A DNA stretch of 10,000 nt, from contig JAIWNQ010000284.1 of assembly GCA_020216745.1 (NCBI GenBank), positions 1-10,000 on the forward strand. Reading direction: 5' to 3'. This DNA is from Candidatus Hydrogenedens sp. GTDB taxonomy: Bacteria; Hydrogenedentota; Hydrogenedentia; Hydrogenedentales; Hydrogenedentaceae. The position numbers and the translations under genes were made by a program. Below the pieces are notes generated by a model, which was given only the letters and a program-made list of their open reading frames with translations, ran no database searches and was not told the origin of the DNA. Of this stretch, positions 1-8,300 are shown in pieces; positions within the stretch are counted from its first letter, which is position 1; the number at the start of each line of letters is the position of its first letter.

Positions 1-2
1 AT

Positions 3-515
3 CTCCATACGATAGAGGCTGTGTTAACGGATAATGGCAAGGAGTTTACAAACTACTTCTTTGGTGTAAGGAAGTAACGGTCAGAGAAGTATTTCTTTAA
101 CTATTTTTGGGGACAGACATATGATTCTGCCAATTGCAAATGTTTTCAGATTAAAGATCAAGAGCAGAACCTATGTGTTCGCCCTAACTCAGTCGATTAC
201 TTTTTTATTCACACACATAGGTCTACCACTCCAATTGAAGTGAGACTGTTGAAATAGAATATTGGGTTACTTATTATAAGCCGAAAACCAATGGGTAAGT
301 TGAAGGTGTTAATGGTAGAATAGTAAGGTGTTCTTAAACTCCTTTCCTTTAGAGATTGTAAATAAGATTATAGATAGATATTTTGTATTTGTCGTTGTAA
401 TTATGTTTACACACAATAGTTATTGAACAATAAAAGCATGGTGAAAAAAATTTGGAAATTATATGACTAAACACTCTTTTAATTTAACAAAATAAGGTCA
501 ATTAGAGTTGGAAAA
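3..515 (+). pseudogene. Decayed 3' part of a DDE transposase, probably IS481 family
   Basis: This is a non-functional remnant of the catalytic and C-terminal part of an integrase-core transposase; its 5' part lies outside the window. From position 3 the frame reads TIEAVLTDNGKEFTN, a typical block around the second catalytic Asp, then a stop at about 75-77. The same frame later gives CVRPNSVDYF and IHTHRSTTP (about 170-233), resembling the family block before the catalytic Glu. After a frame change, 281-325 reads PKTNG, stop, VEGVNGRI, matching the usual PKTNGMVERVNG block with the catalytic Glu. Weaker echoes follow: KHG near 434-442 and a possible TPF-like block near 471-479. At least two stops and one frameshift interrupt it. 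The IS481 assignment is from remembered family motifs; another DDE family is possible. The right boundary is approximate and no terminal inverted repeat was recognised. Confidence 0.72.
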
Positions 516-531
516 TTAATAATAAAAAATA

Positions 532-559
532 TTGATTTTTGCTTTTTTGTTTTTATACT
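532..559 (+). promoter_or_regulatory. Candidate sigma-70 type promoter for the murC-ftsQ-ftsZ-pilT cluster
   Basis: A TTGATT hexamer (532-537) and a TATACT hexamer (554-559) are separated by 16 bases within a T-rich stretch. Transcription would start near 566, leaving a leader of about 40 bases before the murC start. This is the only gene-free, AT-rich stretch ahead of the cluster. The match is by eye. A second TATACT (568-573) from the adjacent tandem repeat could act as an alternative -10 element, although no good -35 hexamer is spaced for it. Confidence 0.42.
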
Positions 560-584
560 ATATATTGTATACTATATATCGTAT
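554..584 (+). repeat. 14-bp tandem repeat, about 2.2 copies, in the murC promoter region
   Basis: The 14-base unit TATACTATATATTG (554-567) is followed directly by TATACTATATATCG (568-581) and a partial third copy TAT (582-584). The two full copies differ at one position (T566 versus C580). Each copy begins with a -10-like TATACT. The repeat lies 22 bases upstream of murC and may be a slippage product. Confidence 0.8.
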
Positions 585-605
585 TTTACTTTTAGGGTCA
601 AAGGA

Positions 606-2051
606 ATGAATGGAGTAAAGCGAAAAGTTCATTTTGTTGGTGTTGGTGGTATCGGGATGAGCGGTTTAGCTGAAATCTTGCTCAATCTCGGGTATGAGGT
701 TTCTGGTTCGGATTTAAAAAGTTCTGAGATTATTGATAGATTGATAGGTTATGGTCTTAAATTTTATGAAGGTCATGCGTCTGCGAATATTGGAGATGCA
801 GGAATTGTTGTACGTTCAGCCGCAGTATCTGATGATAATGTAGAAATAGTCACAGCGAAGGAGCGAGGGGTACCTGTAATTCATCGAAGTGATTTGTTAG
901 CAGACCTAATTCGTTTAAAGCCGAATGCTGTTGTGGTTGGTGGGACACATGGGAAGACTACGACCACCTCTATGATAGCGTCATTTTTAGACCATGCGAA
1001 TATTGGTGCAACAAGTATTGTTGGTGGGATTCTTCACCGAAGTGGGACGAATGCTCGCTGGGGCACCGGTGATTATCTTGTTGCGGAATCGGATGAGCAT
1101 GATGGTTCTTTTTTGAGATTACATCCCACGATTGCAGTGGTTACCAGTATTGATGCGGAGCATTTGGAATACTATGGGACTTTAGACCGCATTAAGCAGG
1201 CATTTATAGATTTTTGTAATGGTGTTCCTTTTTATGGTTATTCCATTCTTTGTATTGATGATCCGAATATCAAATCTATTTTATCGGAAATAGAGAGTGT
1301 TTGTATTACGTATGGACTTGATGAAACCGCTTCTCTTAGGGGTGTAGATATAAAAATTGAAATGTGTGAGAAATTCGCATCAGTGAGTGAGTTGTTACGG
1401 AGTATTAAAACGCGGTTTACAGTAATAAATCAGGATGAGCGATTAGGTGTTGTAGGTAGGCTTGGTGAAGTGGTTATTCATTCGTTAGGTATCCATAACA
1501 TCCGTAATGCTCTTGGTGCTTGTGCTGTGGGTTTATGTTTAGGTTTAAAATTTGGTTTGATTTCAGATGGTTTGAGGCAATTTGAAGGGGTTCAAAGACG
1601 ACTTCAACTTTGTGGAGAAAGGAAAGGCGTTGTTGTTATCGAAGATTATGCACATCACCCGACTGAGATTGCCAGCACGATGGAGGCTGTTCGGTGGATT
1701 AAACCGAAACGACTCATTGTTATTTTCCAGCCACATCTTTATAGTCGAACAAAGTTTTTTGCAGATACGTTTGCGGAAGTGCTTTTGAAATCGGACATGG
1801 CAATTGTGACGGACATTTATCCTTCGCGAGAGAGTCCTATTGAAGGTGTAGATGCAAGTCTTATTGTTGATTCAGCAAGGAGGCAAGGGGCAGACCATGT
1901 ATACCTTATAAGAGATATGTATGATGTTCCTAATTTTCTGGTGAAACAGTTAAAAGACGGTGATGTTGTTTTAATTTTAGGTGCTGGGAATATTAATAAG
2001 ATTGCCGAGCCATTATTAACATATATTGATGAGGGAGTAAACAATGCATAA
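606..2051 (+). CDS. murC: UDP-N-acetylmuramate--L-alanine ligase
   Basis: MurC is the cytoplasmic ligase that uses ATP to join L-alanine to UDP-N-acetylmuramate, the first amino-acid addition in peptidoglycan precursor synthesis. At 481 residues it has normal family length. The N-terminal UDP-binding domain opens with GVGGIGMSG (12-20). The central ATPase domain has the P-loop GTHGKTTTT (113-121), the acidic ESDEHDGSFL segment (161-170) and HNIRNALGA (297-305). The C-terminal domain has EDYAHHPTE (346-354), FQPHLYSRT (374-382) and GAGNI (459-463). All hallmark motifs are intact, so an active enzyme is expected. The ATG at 606 is the only start that keeps the N-terminal Rossmann motif. An AAAGGA directly abuts it, which is too close to act, so AGGG at 594-597 (8-base spacing) is the better Shine-Dalgarno. 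The gene heads the cluster and overlaps ftsQ by 8 bases. murB does not follow it, unlike in many bacteria. Confidence 0.97.
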   Translation: MNGVKRKVHFVGVGGIGMSGLAEILLNLGYEVSGSDLKSSEIIDRLIGYGLKFYEGHASANIGDAGIVVRSAAVSDDNVEIVTAKERGVPVIHRSDLLADLIRLKPNAVVVGGTHGKTTTTSMIASFLDHANIGATSIVGGILHRSGTNARWGTGDYLVAESDEHDGSFLRLHPTIAVVTSIDAEHLEYYGTLDRIKQAFIDFCNGVPFYGYSILCIDDPNIKSILSEIESVCITYGLDETASLRGVDIKIEMCEKFASVSELLRSIKTRFTVINQDERLGVVGRLGEVVIHSLGIHNIRNALGACAVGLCLGLKFGLISDGLRQFEGVQRRLQLCGERKGVVVIEDYAHHPTEIASTMEAVRWIKPKRLIVIFQPHLYSRTKFFADTFAEVLLKSDMAIVTDIYPSRESPIEGVDASLIVDSARRQGADHVYLIRDMYDVPNFLVKQLKDGDVVLILGAGNINKIAEPLLTYIDEGVNNA

Positions 2052-2865
2052 GACCATTTATGGGACATACCCAATCGTTAGAAGAAAGACGAAAAATAAT
2101 AAAGGGGGTGTGGTTGGTAGAATAAAAAGATTTTTAAGGAACCTTGGGTATTTAGGTGGTGTTCTTGTTTTTTTATCTGTCATTATTGTAATTGTTTTTT
2201 TAATACTGGTATGTTTAGAAGACCCACGTTATGCGGTGAAAGAGGTTCGTATTGAGGGTTTAAAATATTTTCAGGAGACGGATTTGCTTCATTCCATAAA
2301 TAGTATTAAAGAAAAGAATTGGTTGAGATTGAGTTCGGAGGAAATAAGGTATGAATTTATGAAGAACCCGTTTATCTTGGATTGCGTTGTAGAAAAAACG
2401 CATCCAGATACTGTTGTTGTTCATGTTCAAGAGCTTTCGCCGTATGCAACGTTATTTTTAGACGACAAATTATTTCTTATTTCACATACTGGGAAGATTC
2501 TAAAACAGATTCATAACATTAAGGAATCCTATGGTCCACTGATTTCTGGTATAACGGAACAGAACGAAATTAAGCCAGGGGGCTATTTAGATGATGAGGG
2601 GCTTTGGTCTGCGTTGGAGTTTTGGTATGAGTATAATCAAGTGCCACGGGAACGACAAATTACTATTTCGGAGATTGTTGTTGAAGATGGTAATAATTTA
2701 AAAGTTTTCTTTAATGAAGTTCCCTGTGAAACTCGATGGAAGCGGGAAAACTTAAAGCGTCAGGTTCAGAATTTTTCTATTGCATTAAATAAAGTCGATT
2801 TAACACGGTTGTCGTGTTCTGAATATTTAGACCTTAGGTTCAATGATGATATTATTTACAAATAA
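2044..2865 (+). CDS. ftsQ: Cell division protein FtsQ/DivIB
   Basis: FtsQ is a bitopic membrane protein of the divisome that, in well-studied species, links early ring proteins to the septal synthesis enzymes through FtsL and FtsB. The 273-residue product has a basic cytoplasmic N-terminus (1-34), one strongly hydrophobic segment (about 37-58), then a POTRA domain starting at YAVKEVRIEGLKYF (63-76) and running to about 130, and a beta domain ending in YLDLRFNDDIIYK, a typical FtsQ tail. This assignment rests on domain layout, tail motif and position between murC and ftsZ, since FtsQ sequences diverge strongly. The ATG at 2044 has a GGGAG Shine-Dalgarno at 2033-2037 inside the end of murC, with an 8-base overlap that suggests translational coupling. 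ftsA, which usually follows ftsQ, is absent here. Confidence 0.93.
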   Translation: MHKTIYGTYPIVRRKTKNNKGGVVGRIKRFLRNLGYLGGVLVFLSVIIVIVFLILVCLEDPRYAVKEVRIEGLKYFQETDLLHSINSIKEKNWLRLSSEEIRYEFMKNPFILDCVVEKTHPDTVVVHVQELSPYATLFLDDKLFLISHTGKILKQIHNIKESYGPLISGITEQNEIKPGGYLDDEGLWSALEFWYEYNQVPRERQITISEIVVEDGNNLKVFFNEVPCETRWKRENLKRQVQNFSIALNKVDLTRLSCSEYLDLRFNDDIIYK

Positions 2866-2868
2866 AAA

Positions 2869-2874
2869 TATAAT
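2869..2874 (+). promoter_or_regulatory. Perfect TATAAT, possible internal -10 element ahead of ftsZ
   Basis: A consensus TATAAT sits just past the ftsQ stop, 32 bases before the ftsZ start. A start site near 2881 would leave a leader of about 25 bases including the ftsZ Shine-Dalgarno. The -35 region around 2844-2852 is a poor match, and TATAAT is common by chance in AT-rich gaps, so this is tentative. Confidence 0.3.
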
Positions 2875-2891
2875 ACATTGGGTATTAGCCC

Positions 2892-2898
2892 GAGGAGG
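2892..2898 (+). promoter_or_regulatory. Strong Shine-Dalgarno of ftsZ
   Basis: GAGGAGG ends 8 bases before the ftsZ ATG at 2907. It is the strongest ribosome-binding site in the window, fits the need for abundant FtsZ, and fixes the start of the long N-terminal extension. Confidence 0.85.
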
Positions 2899-2906
2899 AT
2901 AAAGAG

Positions 2907-4268
2907 ATGACGCAGAGATTTACACTTATTGACCCTGAGAATTATGAAGAGCAAGGGAAAAAAGTAGAAACGCAGGAGGAGAGAATCTCTCCGCCGGTTC
3001 ACGGGTTTTCCGGAGTTATGACAGGAAAAGAAGATTTTCCGGGCAAAAAAATACTTATTAAAGTATGTGGTGTAGGTGGAGGAGGTGGAAATGCTGTGGA
3101 GCGAATGATAGAACAAAAGATGGAAGAAGTAGAGTTCATTGCTATAAATACTGATTATCAAGCATTATCTGCGTCGCCGGCTCCGATAAAAATTCAGATA
3201 GGTGCCCGATTAACAGATGGATTAGGGACGGGGTCAATTCCTGAAGTAGGCTTATCTGCAGCAGAAGAAGACCGTGGACCGATACGGGAAGCGTTGGAAG
3301 GGGCTCACATGGTGTTTTTAACAGCAGGCATGGGAGGTGGAACTGGGACTGGAGCTGCACCGATTGTGGCGGAGATTGCAAAACAATTAGGTGCATTAAC
3401 AGTAGCAGTGGTAACATTTCCGTTTGAGTTTGAAGGACCTAAACGGAGGCGAGATGCTTATGAGGGGATTAAACTATTGAAGGAACATGTTGATGCTTTA
3501 ATTGTCATTCCTAATGACCGTGTTGTCGCACTGAAAGATTTAACAGTGAAGGAAGCCTTTTTAAAGGTGGATGAAGTATTGCATAATGGTATTCGTGCAA
3601 TTACTGACTTAATCAAAATTCGACAATTGATAAATATTGATTTTGCAGATGTTCGTACTATTTTGCAAAATAGTGGTCGGGCTCACCTTGGGATTGGTTT
3701 TGCCAGAGGTGAGAAGCGGGCAGAGGAAGCAGTCCTCCGTGCAATTGAGTGCAATTTATTAGATTGCAAAAGTGTTGTAGGAGCCAAGGGTGCCATATTA
3801 AATATCCATGGTGGTTCTGATATGAAGATTGATGAAGTTCATCGTGCAGGCAACAAGTTACGGGAGATATTAGGTCCGCAGGCGAATATTATTTTTGGAG
3901 CGATGGTTGGTAGAGAACCGAGGGAAGAGATTTGTATTACTGTCATTGCGGCAGGTTTCCCTGAGGAACAGAAAGATAATGAATTTATTCCTAAAACCAT
4001 TACGAATATTTCTAATATTGATTTAATATCACCAGTTGAGAATGACGAGAAAATCGACGTTCAATTAGATGAGTCTGTCAATAAAAAGAGCAAGGAAACG
4101 CCTGTTGATGATACAATAAAGAATAAGAAAGAAGGAGAACTTTTTCCGGAAGAAGTATTGAATAATGCTGAGGAAGAAAAGAGAAATGGGAAACCAACAT
4201 TAAACTCGGTTCCAACATGGATACGACAATATGTTAAGTTAAGTAAGGATGAAGAAGAGAAAAAGTAG
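2907..4268 (+). CDS. ftsZ: Cell division GTPase FtsZ
   Basis: FtsZ is the tubulin-like GTPase that polymerises into the cytoplasmic Z-ring and recruits the divisome. The product has 453 residues. The core begins at KILIKVCGVGGGGGNAV (48-64) and contains NTDYQAL (81-87), the nucleotide-binding G-box GGGTGTGA (143-150), IPND (201-204) and the T7 synergy loop NIDFADVR (243-250), whose acidic residues D245 and D248 complete the GTPase site of the neighbouring subunit. All are intact. A charged variable linker (about 353-434) leads to VPTWIRQYVK (435-444), matching the conserved C-terminal peptide that binds membrane anchors, and then a charged tail. The roughly 47 residues before the core are longer than in model FtsZ proteins; the strong Shine-Dalgarno supports this start. 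Forty-one bases separate it from ftsQ. No ftsA lies here, so the anchor must be encoded elsewhere or be a different protein (inference). Confidence 0.98.
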   Translation: MTQRFTLIDPENYEEQGKKVETQEERISPPVHGFSGVMTGKEDFPGKKILIKVCGVGGGGGNAVERMIEQKMEEVEFIAINTDYQALSASPAPIKIQIGARLTDGLGTGSIPEVGLSAAEEDRGPIREALEGAHMVFLTAGMGGGTGTGAAPIVAEIAKQLGALTVAVVTFPFEFEGPKRRRDAYEGIKLLKEHVDALIVIPNDRVVALKDLTVKEAFLKVDEVLHNGIRAITDLIKIRQLINIDFADVRTILQNSGRAHLGIGFARGEKRAEEAVLRAIECNLLDCKSVVGAKGAILNIHGGSDMKIDEVHRAGNKLREILGPQANIIFGAMVGREPREEICITVIAAGFPEEQKDNEFIPKTITNISNIDLISPVENDEKIDVQLDESVNKKSKETPVDDTIKNKKEGELFPEEVLNNAEEEKRNGKPTLNSVPTWIRQYVKLSKDEEEKK

Positions 4269-4271
4269 ATT

Positions 4272-5384
4272 ATGAGTACATCACCAATTCGAAATGAATT
4301 TATTAAATTGCTTCAACGTGCAGTTCAAAAGGATGCTTCGGATATTCATTTGAAGACAGGGAGTCCCCCTTATTTCCGCATTAATGGTGAGTTGGCAAGT
4401 GTAGGCGAAGATGCTATTTATCCAGAGACCATGTCGCAGATTTTGAATATTATGATGACAGATGAACAGTTACGTGTCTTTTCTCAGCGGGGTGAATTGG
4501 ATTTTGCTTTTTCTGAAAAAGGTGTGGGTCGTTTCCGAGTTAATGTATTTCGTCAACGCGGTACTATTTCTTGTGTGATGCGGAGGATTAAGACGCGCAT
4601 ACAGAGTTTTGAGGAATTATGTTTACCTCCGCAGGTAGTTCGATTTGCAGAGTTACAGAGGGGATTAATTCTTATTGCAGGCACCACAGGCAGTGGTAAA
4701 TCGACCACACTTGCTGCAATAACGGAATATATTAACCAGAATCGTGCATGTCACATCATCACGATTGAGGACCCAATTGAGTTTATTCATGTAGACAAGA
4801 AATCTGTGATAAACCAGAGAGAAATCTCTATAGATACTCATGATTTCAATAGTGCATTGAAAACGGTAATGCGACAGGATCCGGATGTTATCATTATTGG
4901 TGAGATGCGAGACCATGAGACATTTATGGCGGCGGTGAGTGCTGCGGAGACGGGGCATCTCGTTTTTAGTACTCTGCACACAACGAATATAATGCAAACG
5001 ATAGACCGCATTATTGACTTTTTCCCGAGCAATCAACATGACCAGGTTCGTTCTCAATTGTCTATGAACCTGAAGGCAATTATGTGTATGCGGCTTCTTC
5101 CGCGAGCGGATGGTCGTGGTAGAGTTCCTGCGTGCGAGATTTTATTTAATACGCCTATTGTTCGCAAACTGATTAAAGAGAATCGGATAAGTCAATTGGA
5201 TACTGCCATACAACAAGGTAGAGAAGAGGGGATGCAAACGTTTAATGACAGTTTGTTTCAGTTAGTTCGGAATTCGTTAATCACCTTGGATATGGCTTTG
5301 GATATGTCAGATAATCCTGAAGAATTGCAAATGATGTTGCAAGGGATTCGGTTAAGTAATAAGCGTGGGGGTATTCTCAAATAA
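4272..5384 (+). CDS. pilT: Type IV pilus retraction ATPase, PilT/PilU family
   Basis: PilT-family hexameric ATPases sit at the cytoplasmic base of the type IV pilus and power pilus retraction (twitching, DNA uptake). The 370-residue protein has the usual family length. The N-terminal PAS-like domain contains DASDIHLKTGSPPYFRINGEL (21-41). The RecA-like domain has the Walker A motif GTTGSGKST (137-145), the Asp box ITIEDPIE (163-170), the Walker B region VIIIGEMRD (206-214, E211) and the His box AAETGHLVFSTLHT (224-237). All catalytic motifs are intact. The C-terminal part reads TPIVRKLIKENRISQL and GMQTFNDSLFQLV, rather than the AIRNLIREGK block of classical PilT, so a PilU-like paralogue is possible; the symbol is used at family level. 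The start lies 3 bases after the ftsZ stop with only a weak purine-rich Shine-Dalgarno inside the ftsZ end, suggesting coupled translation. No other pilus gene is in the window. Confidence 0.93.
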   Translation: MSTSPIRNEFIKLLQRAVQKDASDIHLKTGSPPYFRINGELASVGEDAIYPETMSQILNIMMTDEQLRVFSQRGELDFAFSEKGVGRFRVNVFRQRGTISCVMRRIKTRIQSFEELCLPPQVVRFAELQRGLILIAGTTGSGKSTTLAAITEYINQNRACHIITIEDPIEFIHVDKKSVINQREISIDTHDFNSALKTVMRQDPDVIIIGEMRDHETFMAAVSAAETGHLVFSTLHTTNIMQTIDRIIDFFPSNQHDQVRSQLSMNLKAIMCMRLLPRADGRGRVPACEILFNTPIVRKLIKENRISQLDTAIQQGREEGMQTFNDSLFQLVRNSLITLDMALDMSDNPEELQMMLQGIRLSNKRGGILK

Positions 5385-8300
5385 TTAAACCGTCTCGGGG
5401 AATTTTTTTACCAAAATATTTTTTAATTCTTCTATTGCAAGAATTAATTCTTTAAATAATACAGAGAGCGTATTCCAGTCGCCTTTATCCTGTCCATACG
5501 ATTTTTGTTCAAGAATTTTTGCTATCTTTTCTGCTTTAACAGCGCCGATATTTCCCAGAGCACCTTTCAAGGTATGAATTGTTTTGTGGAAATTTATGTA
5601 GTCTTCGTTATCTATAGCCACTTTAGCTTTGGATATATATGTTGGATGTGTTTGTAGGAATATTTTAACTACAGACATAAGGAGTTCGATATCATTGTCT
5701 ATCCGTTGTAATACTGTTTTCTCATCAAAAATCAAGTCAGCCTCTGGGGAGGCTGTTGGAGCAACAGCAATATTGTCAACCATATTGTTTTTTGGGAGGC
5801 TTGTAATTTTTTTTACGGTTTCGACAAGCGATTCTGGAGAAAGGGGTTTTATTAGATATCCATCCATGCCAGCTTCAAGACATCGGCTTTTATACTCTTC
5901 GAATGCGTAAGCGGTTAATGCGATAATGGGAATATGTTTCCCCGACGTTTTTTCTTGTTCTCTTATTTTCTTTGTAACTTCTAAACCATTCATCCCTGGC
6001 ATCTCTACATCCATAAGAATCAAATCGTAATGGTTTGTATCGTGTTTTTTAAGAGCATCATTTCCATTATCAACAATATCGACTTGATACCCCCTTCGAG
6101 AAAGAAATTCAAGAATAACCTTTTGGTTGATGGGGTTATCTTCTGCGACGAGTACTTTCACTTTGTTCTGTGATGTTTTTTCTTGTTCACCCTCACCGAT
6201 TTTTAGCTTCTCTGATTTTGCAATTGTATTGAGTGCTTCAAGTAACTCTTTTCTTTTAATGGGGTATGGTATCTGAATAAAGTCCTTAAATATAGTATTT
6301 GCTTCGTCAAGGGGACATATATCCGATGGATATAAAACGATGAAAGGTATTTTTTGTTTTATCAAATCTGAGATTTTATATCGATTATCTTCAAATAATT
6401 TCAAGTCAAATAAAATTACTGTGTTGGTACTTGTGAAGAGATTCTTATTAGTTTGAGATGTGTAATGAGATAAGCAATCTTCTACGGAATCCCAAACATT
6501 AAGTATCATTTCCCATGAGAGAACACATTCCTCGATGGAATGAATGAGATGTTTATTTTTTGCTATTAACCACAGATATTTTTGAGTAGGTTTTGCATGC
6601 TCCGCTTCTTCTGGAGGTGCTAATGGAAAACGGATTTCAAACCAGAAGGTTGTTCCCCCGTGAATGTTCTTATTTAGCCCCATTTTACCTTTCATAAGTT
6701 CGACCAATTGTTTGCTTATTGTCAATCCTAACCCTGTTCCCTCGTATTTTTTCTCCTCTTTTAATGAGCCTTGTTCGAAAGCAAGAAATATTTTATCCTG
6801 TTCTGTTTCAGGAATTCCTATACCTGTATCTGAGACTTCGAACCTAATTAGAACAGAGTTATTAGTTGATTCAATTACTTTTAGTTCTATACAAACTTCT
6901 CCTTGCTCTGTAAATTTAATTGCATTTCCGACGAGGTTAATCAGAATTTGTCGCACTTTACTCCCATCGCCAATAATGTGGTCGGGCAAATCTTTGGAGA
7001 TGAGACACCCAATTTCCAACTGCTTCTTATGAGCTCGTTGCCAAAACATTTGTATGATATCTTCGACGATTTCTCTTGGTGAGAATGGCTCTTTACGTAG
7101 AGATACAGAGCCTGCTTCTATTTGTGAAAAATCAAGTAAATCATTAAGTAATGAAAGCAGAGCTTCCGAGTTGTGAAGAGCCATTTGAATGAGGTTTTGA
7201 TTTTGTTCATTTGTGTCGGTTTCTTTTAATAGATGGAGAATACCGATGATTCCATTTAGTGGTGTTCTAATTTCATGACTCATGTGTGCGAGGAAGAGGG
7301 TTTTAGTTTGACTTGCAATTTCTGCTTTCATAGCTAAGCGGTTGGCTTGTTCAATGGTAGCCATTAGTTCTCTATTTTTCTGTTCTAACTGTTCCTTTGT
7401 TTTTAATATCTCCTGTTCCATACGGCGATGTTCGGTCAGGTCATTTCCGACACATAAGATTTCTATAATGTTCCCATTGTCGTCATATATGGCTTTATTC
7501 GACCACGATATCCAGACCCGCTCGCCATTTTTCTTCATGTTTTCGTTTTCATTTTTAATATATTTTTGGGGGTTCTTACCAATATCCAGAATCATGTCCC
7601 TTAAATTGTGTTGATTGGAATCTGTAAGGGGGACGATAGTACCGACGACATTTTTTCCCAGAAGTTCTCCGTGGTCATACATAAAGAATTTTTCACCGAA
7701 ACGATTGATGAAGGTAATGATGCCATCTGGTTGCATTCTTAAAATAATGCTATTTACATTTTGAATTAATGCTTCAAATCGGCTCTCTTCTCTTTTTAGC
7801 GATTTTTCAATCTTTTGCCGTAATAGTTTTTCATTTTCAAAATTCTGTTGTTGTATTAATATTTGTTCTTGTAAGCTTTTCTGTAATGAGCTCAATGCTT
7901 CAAATTGTTTTTGGACTTCTCCTAACAATAAATCAATATGAGAGGATAAAATACCGACTTCGTCATAGGTATCTAATTGCACTCTTTTGGAGAAATCTCT
8001 CGTTCGTAATACCGTGCTAATAACATTTGTAATTTTTTCTATTTGATTGACGAGTGTGGTGCCTATGTTTCGCAAAACAAAGAAGATAATGCACGACGAA
8101 ATTATAGATAGGGTTATAATAACGAGTAGTTTTTCTATAACAGCGGTGTATATAACTTTTGTTGATGTCCCTATAAAAATAGAGCCATTAATGAGAGGTT
8201 TTAAAGATGTGATGTACCAAATTCGTTGTGCTTGATAATAAAAACCTTCTTCTGGAAATTTAGCCATCTCGGTTGGTTCCAGTTGAAATTCTTTAAATTC

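Noticed and set aside
1..120. IS30-type transposase reading of the left-end remnant
   Set aside because: The TDNGKEFT block fits several DDE families, but the later RSTTP and PKTNG-VE-VNG blocks fit IS481-like elements better than IS30, which lacks that arrangement.
2880..2891. Small hairpin GGG-TATTAG-CCC between ftsQ and ftsZ as a terminator or regulator
   Set aside because: Only three base pairs, with no T-run after it; it would also block the cluster and lies against the Shine-Dalgarno.
3142..3417. Minus-strand open frame across the FtsZ GTPase core
   Set aside because: Low-complexity Leu/Pro-rich product antisense to a highly conserved gene, with no ribosome-binding site; a by-product of ftsZ codon use.
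4665..5057. Minus-strand open frame of 130 codons inside pilT
   Set aside because: It lies opposite the conserved Walker motifs, shows no recognisable domain, and pilT fully explains the stretch.
5390..5408. Terminator after pilT (CCG-TCT-CGG followed by a T-run)
   Set aside because: The stem is only three base pairs and the sequence encodes the kinase C-terminus; too weak to call.
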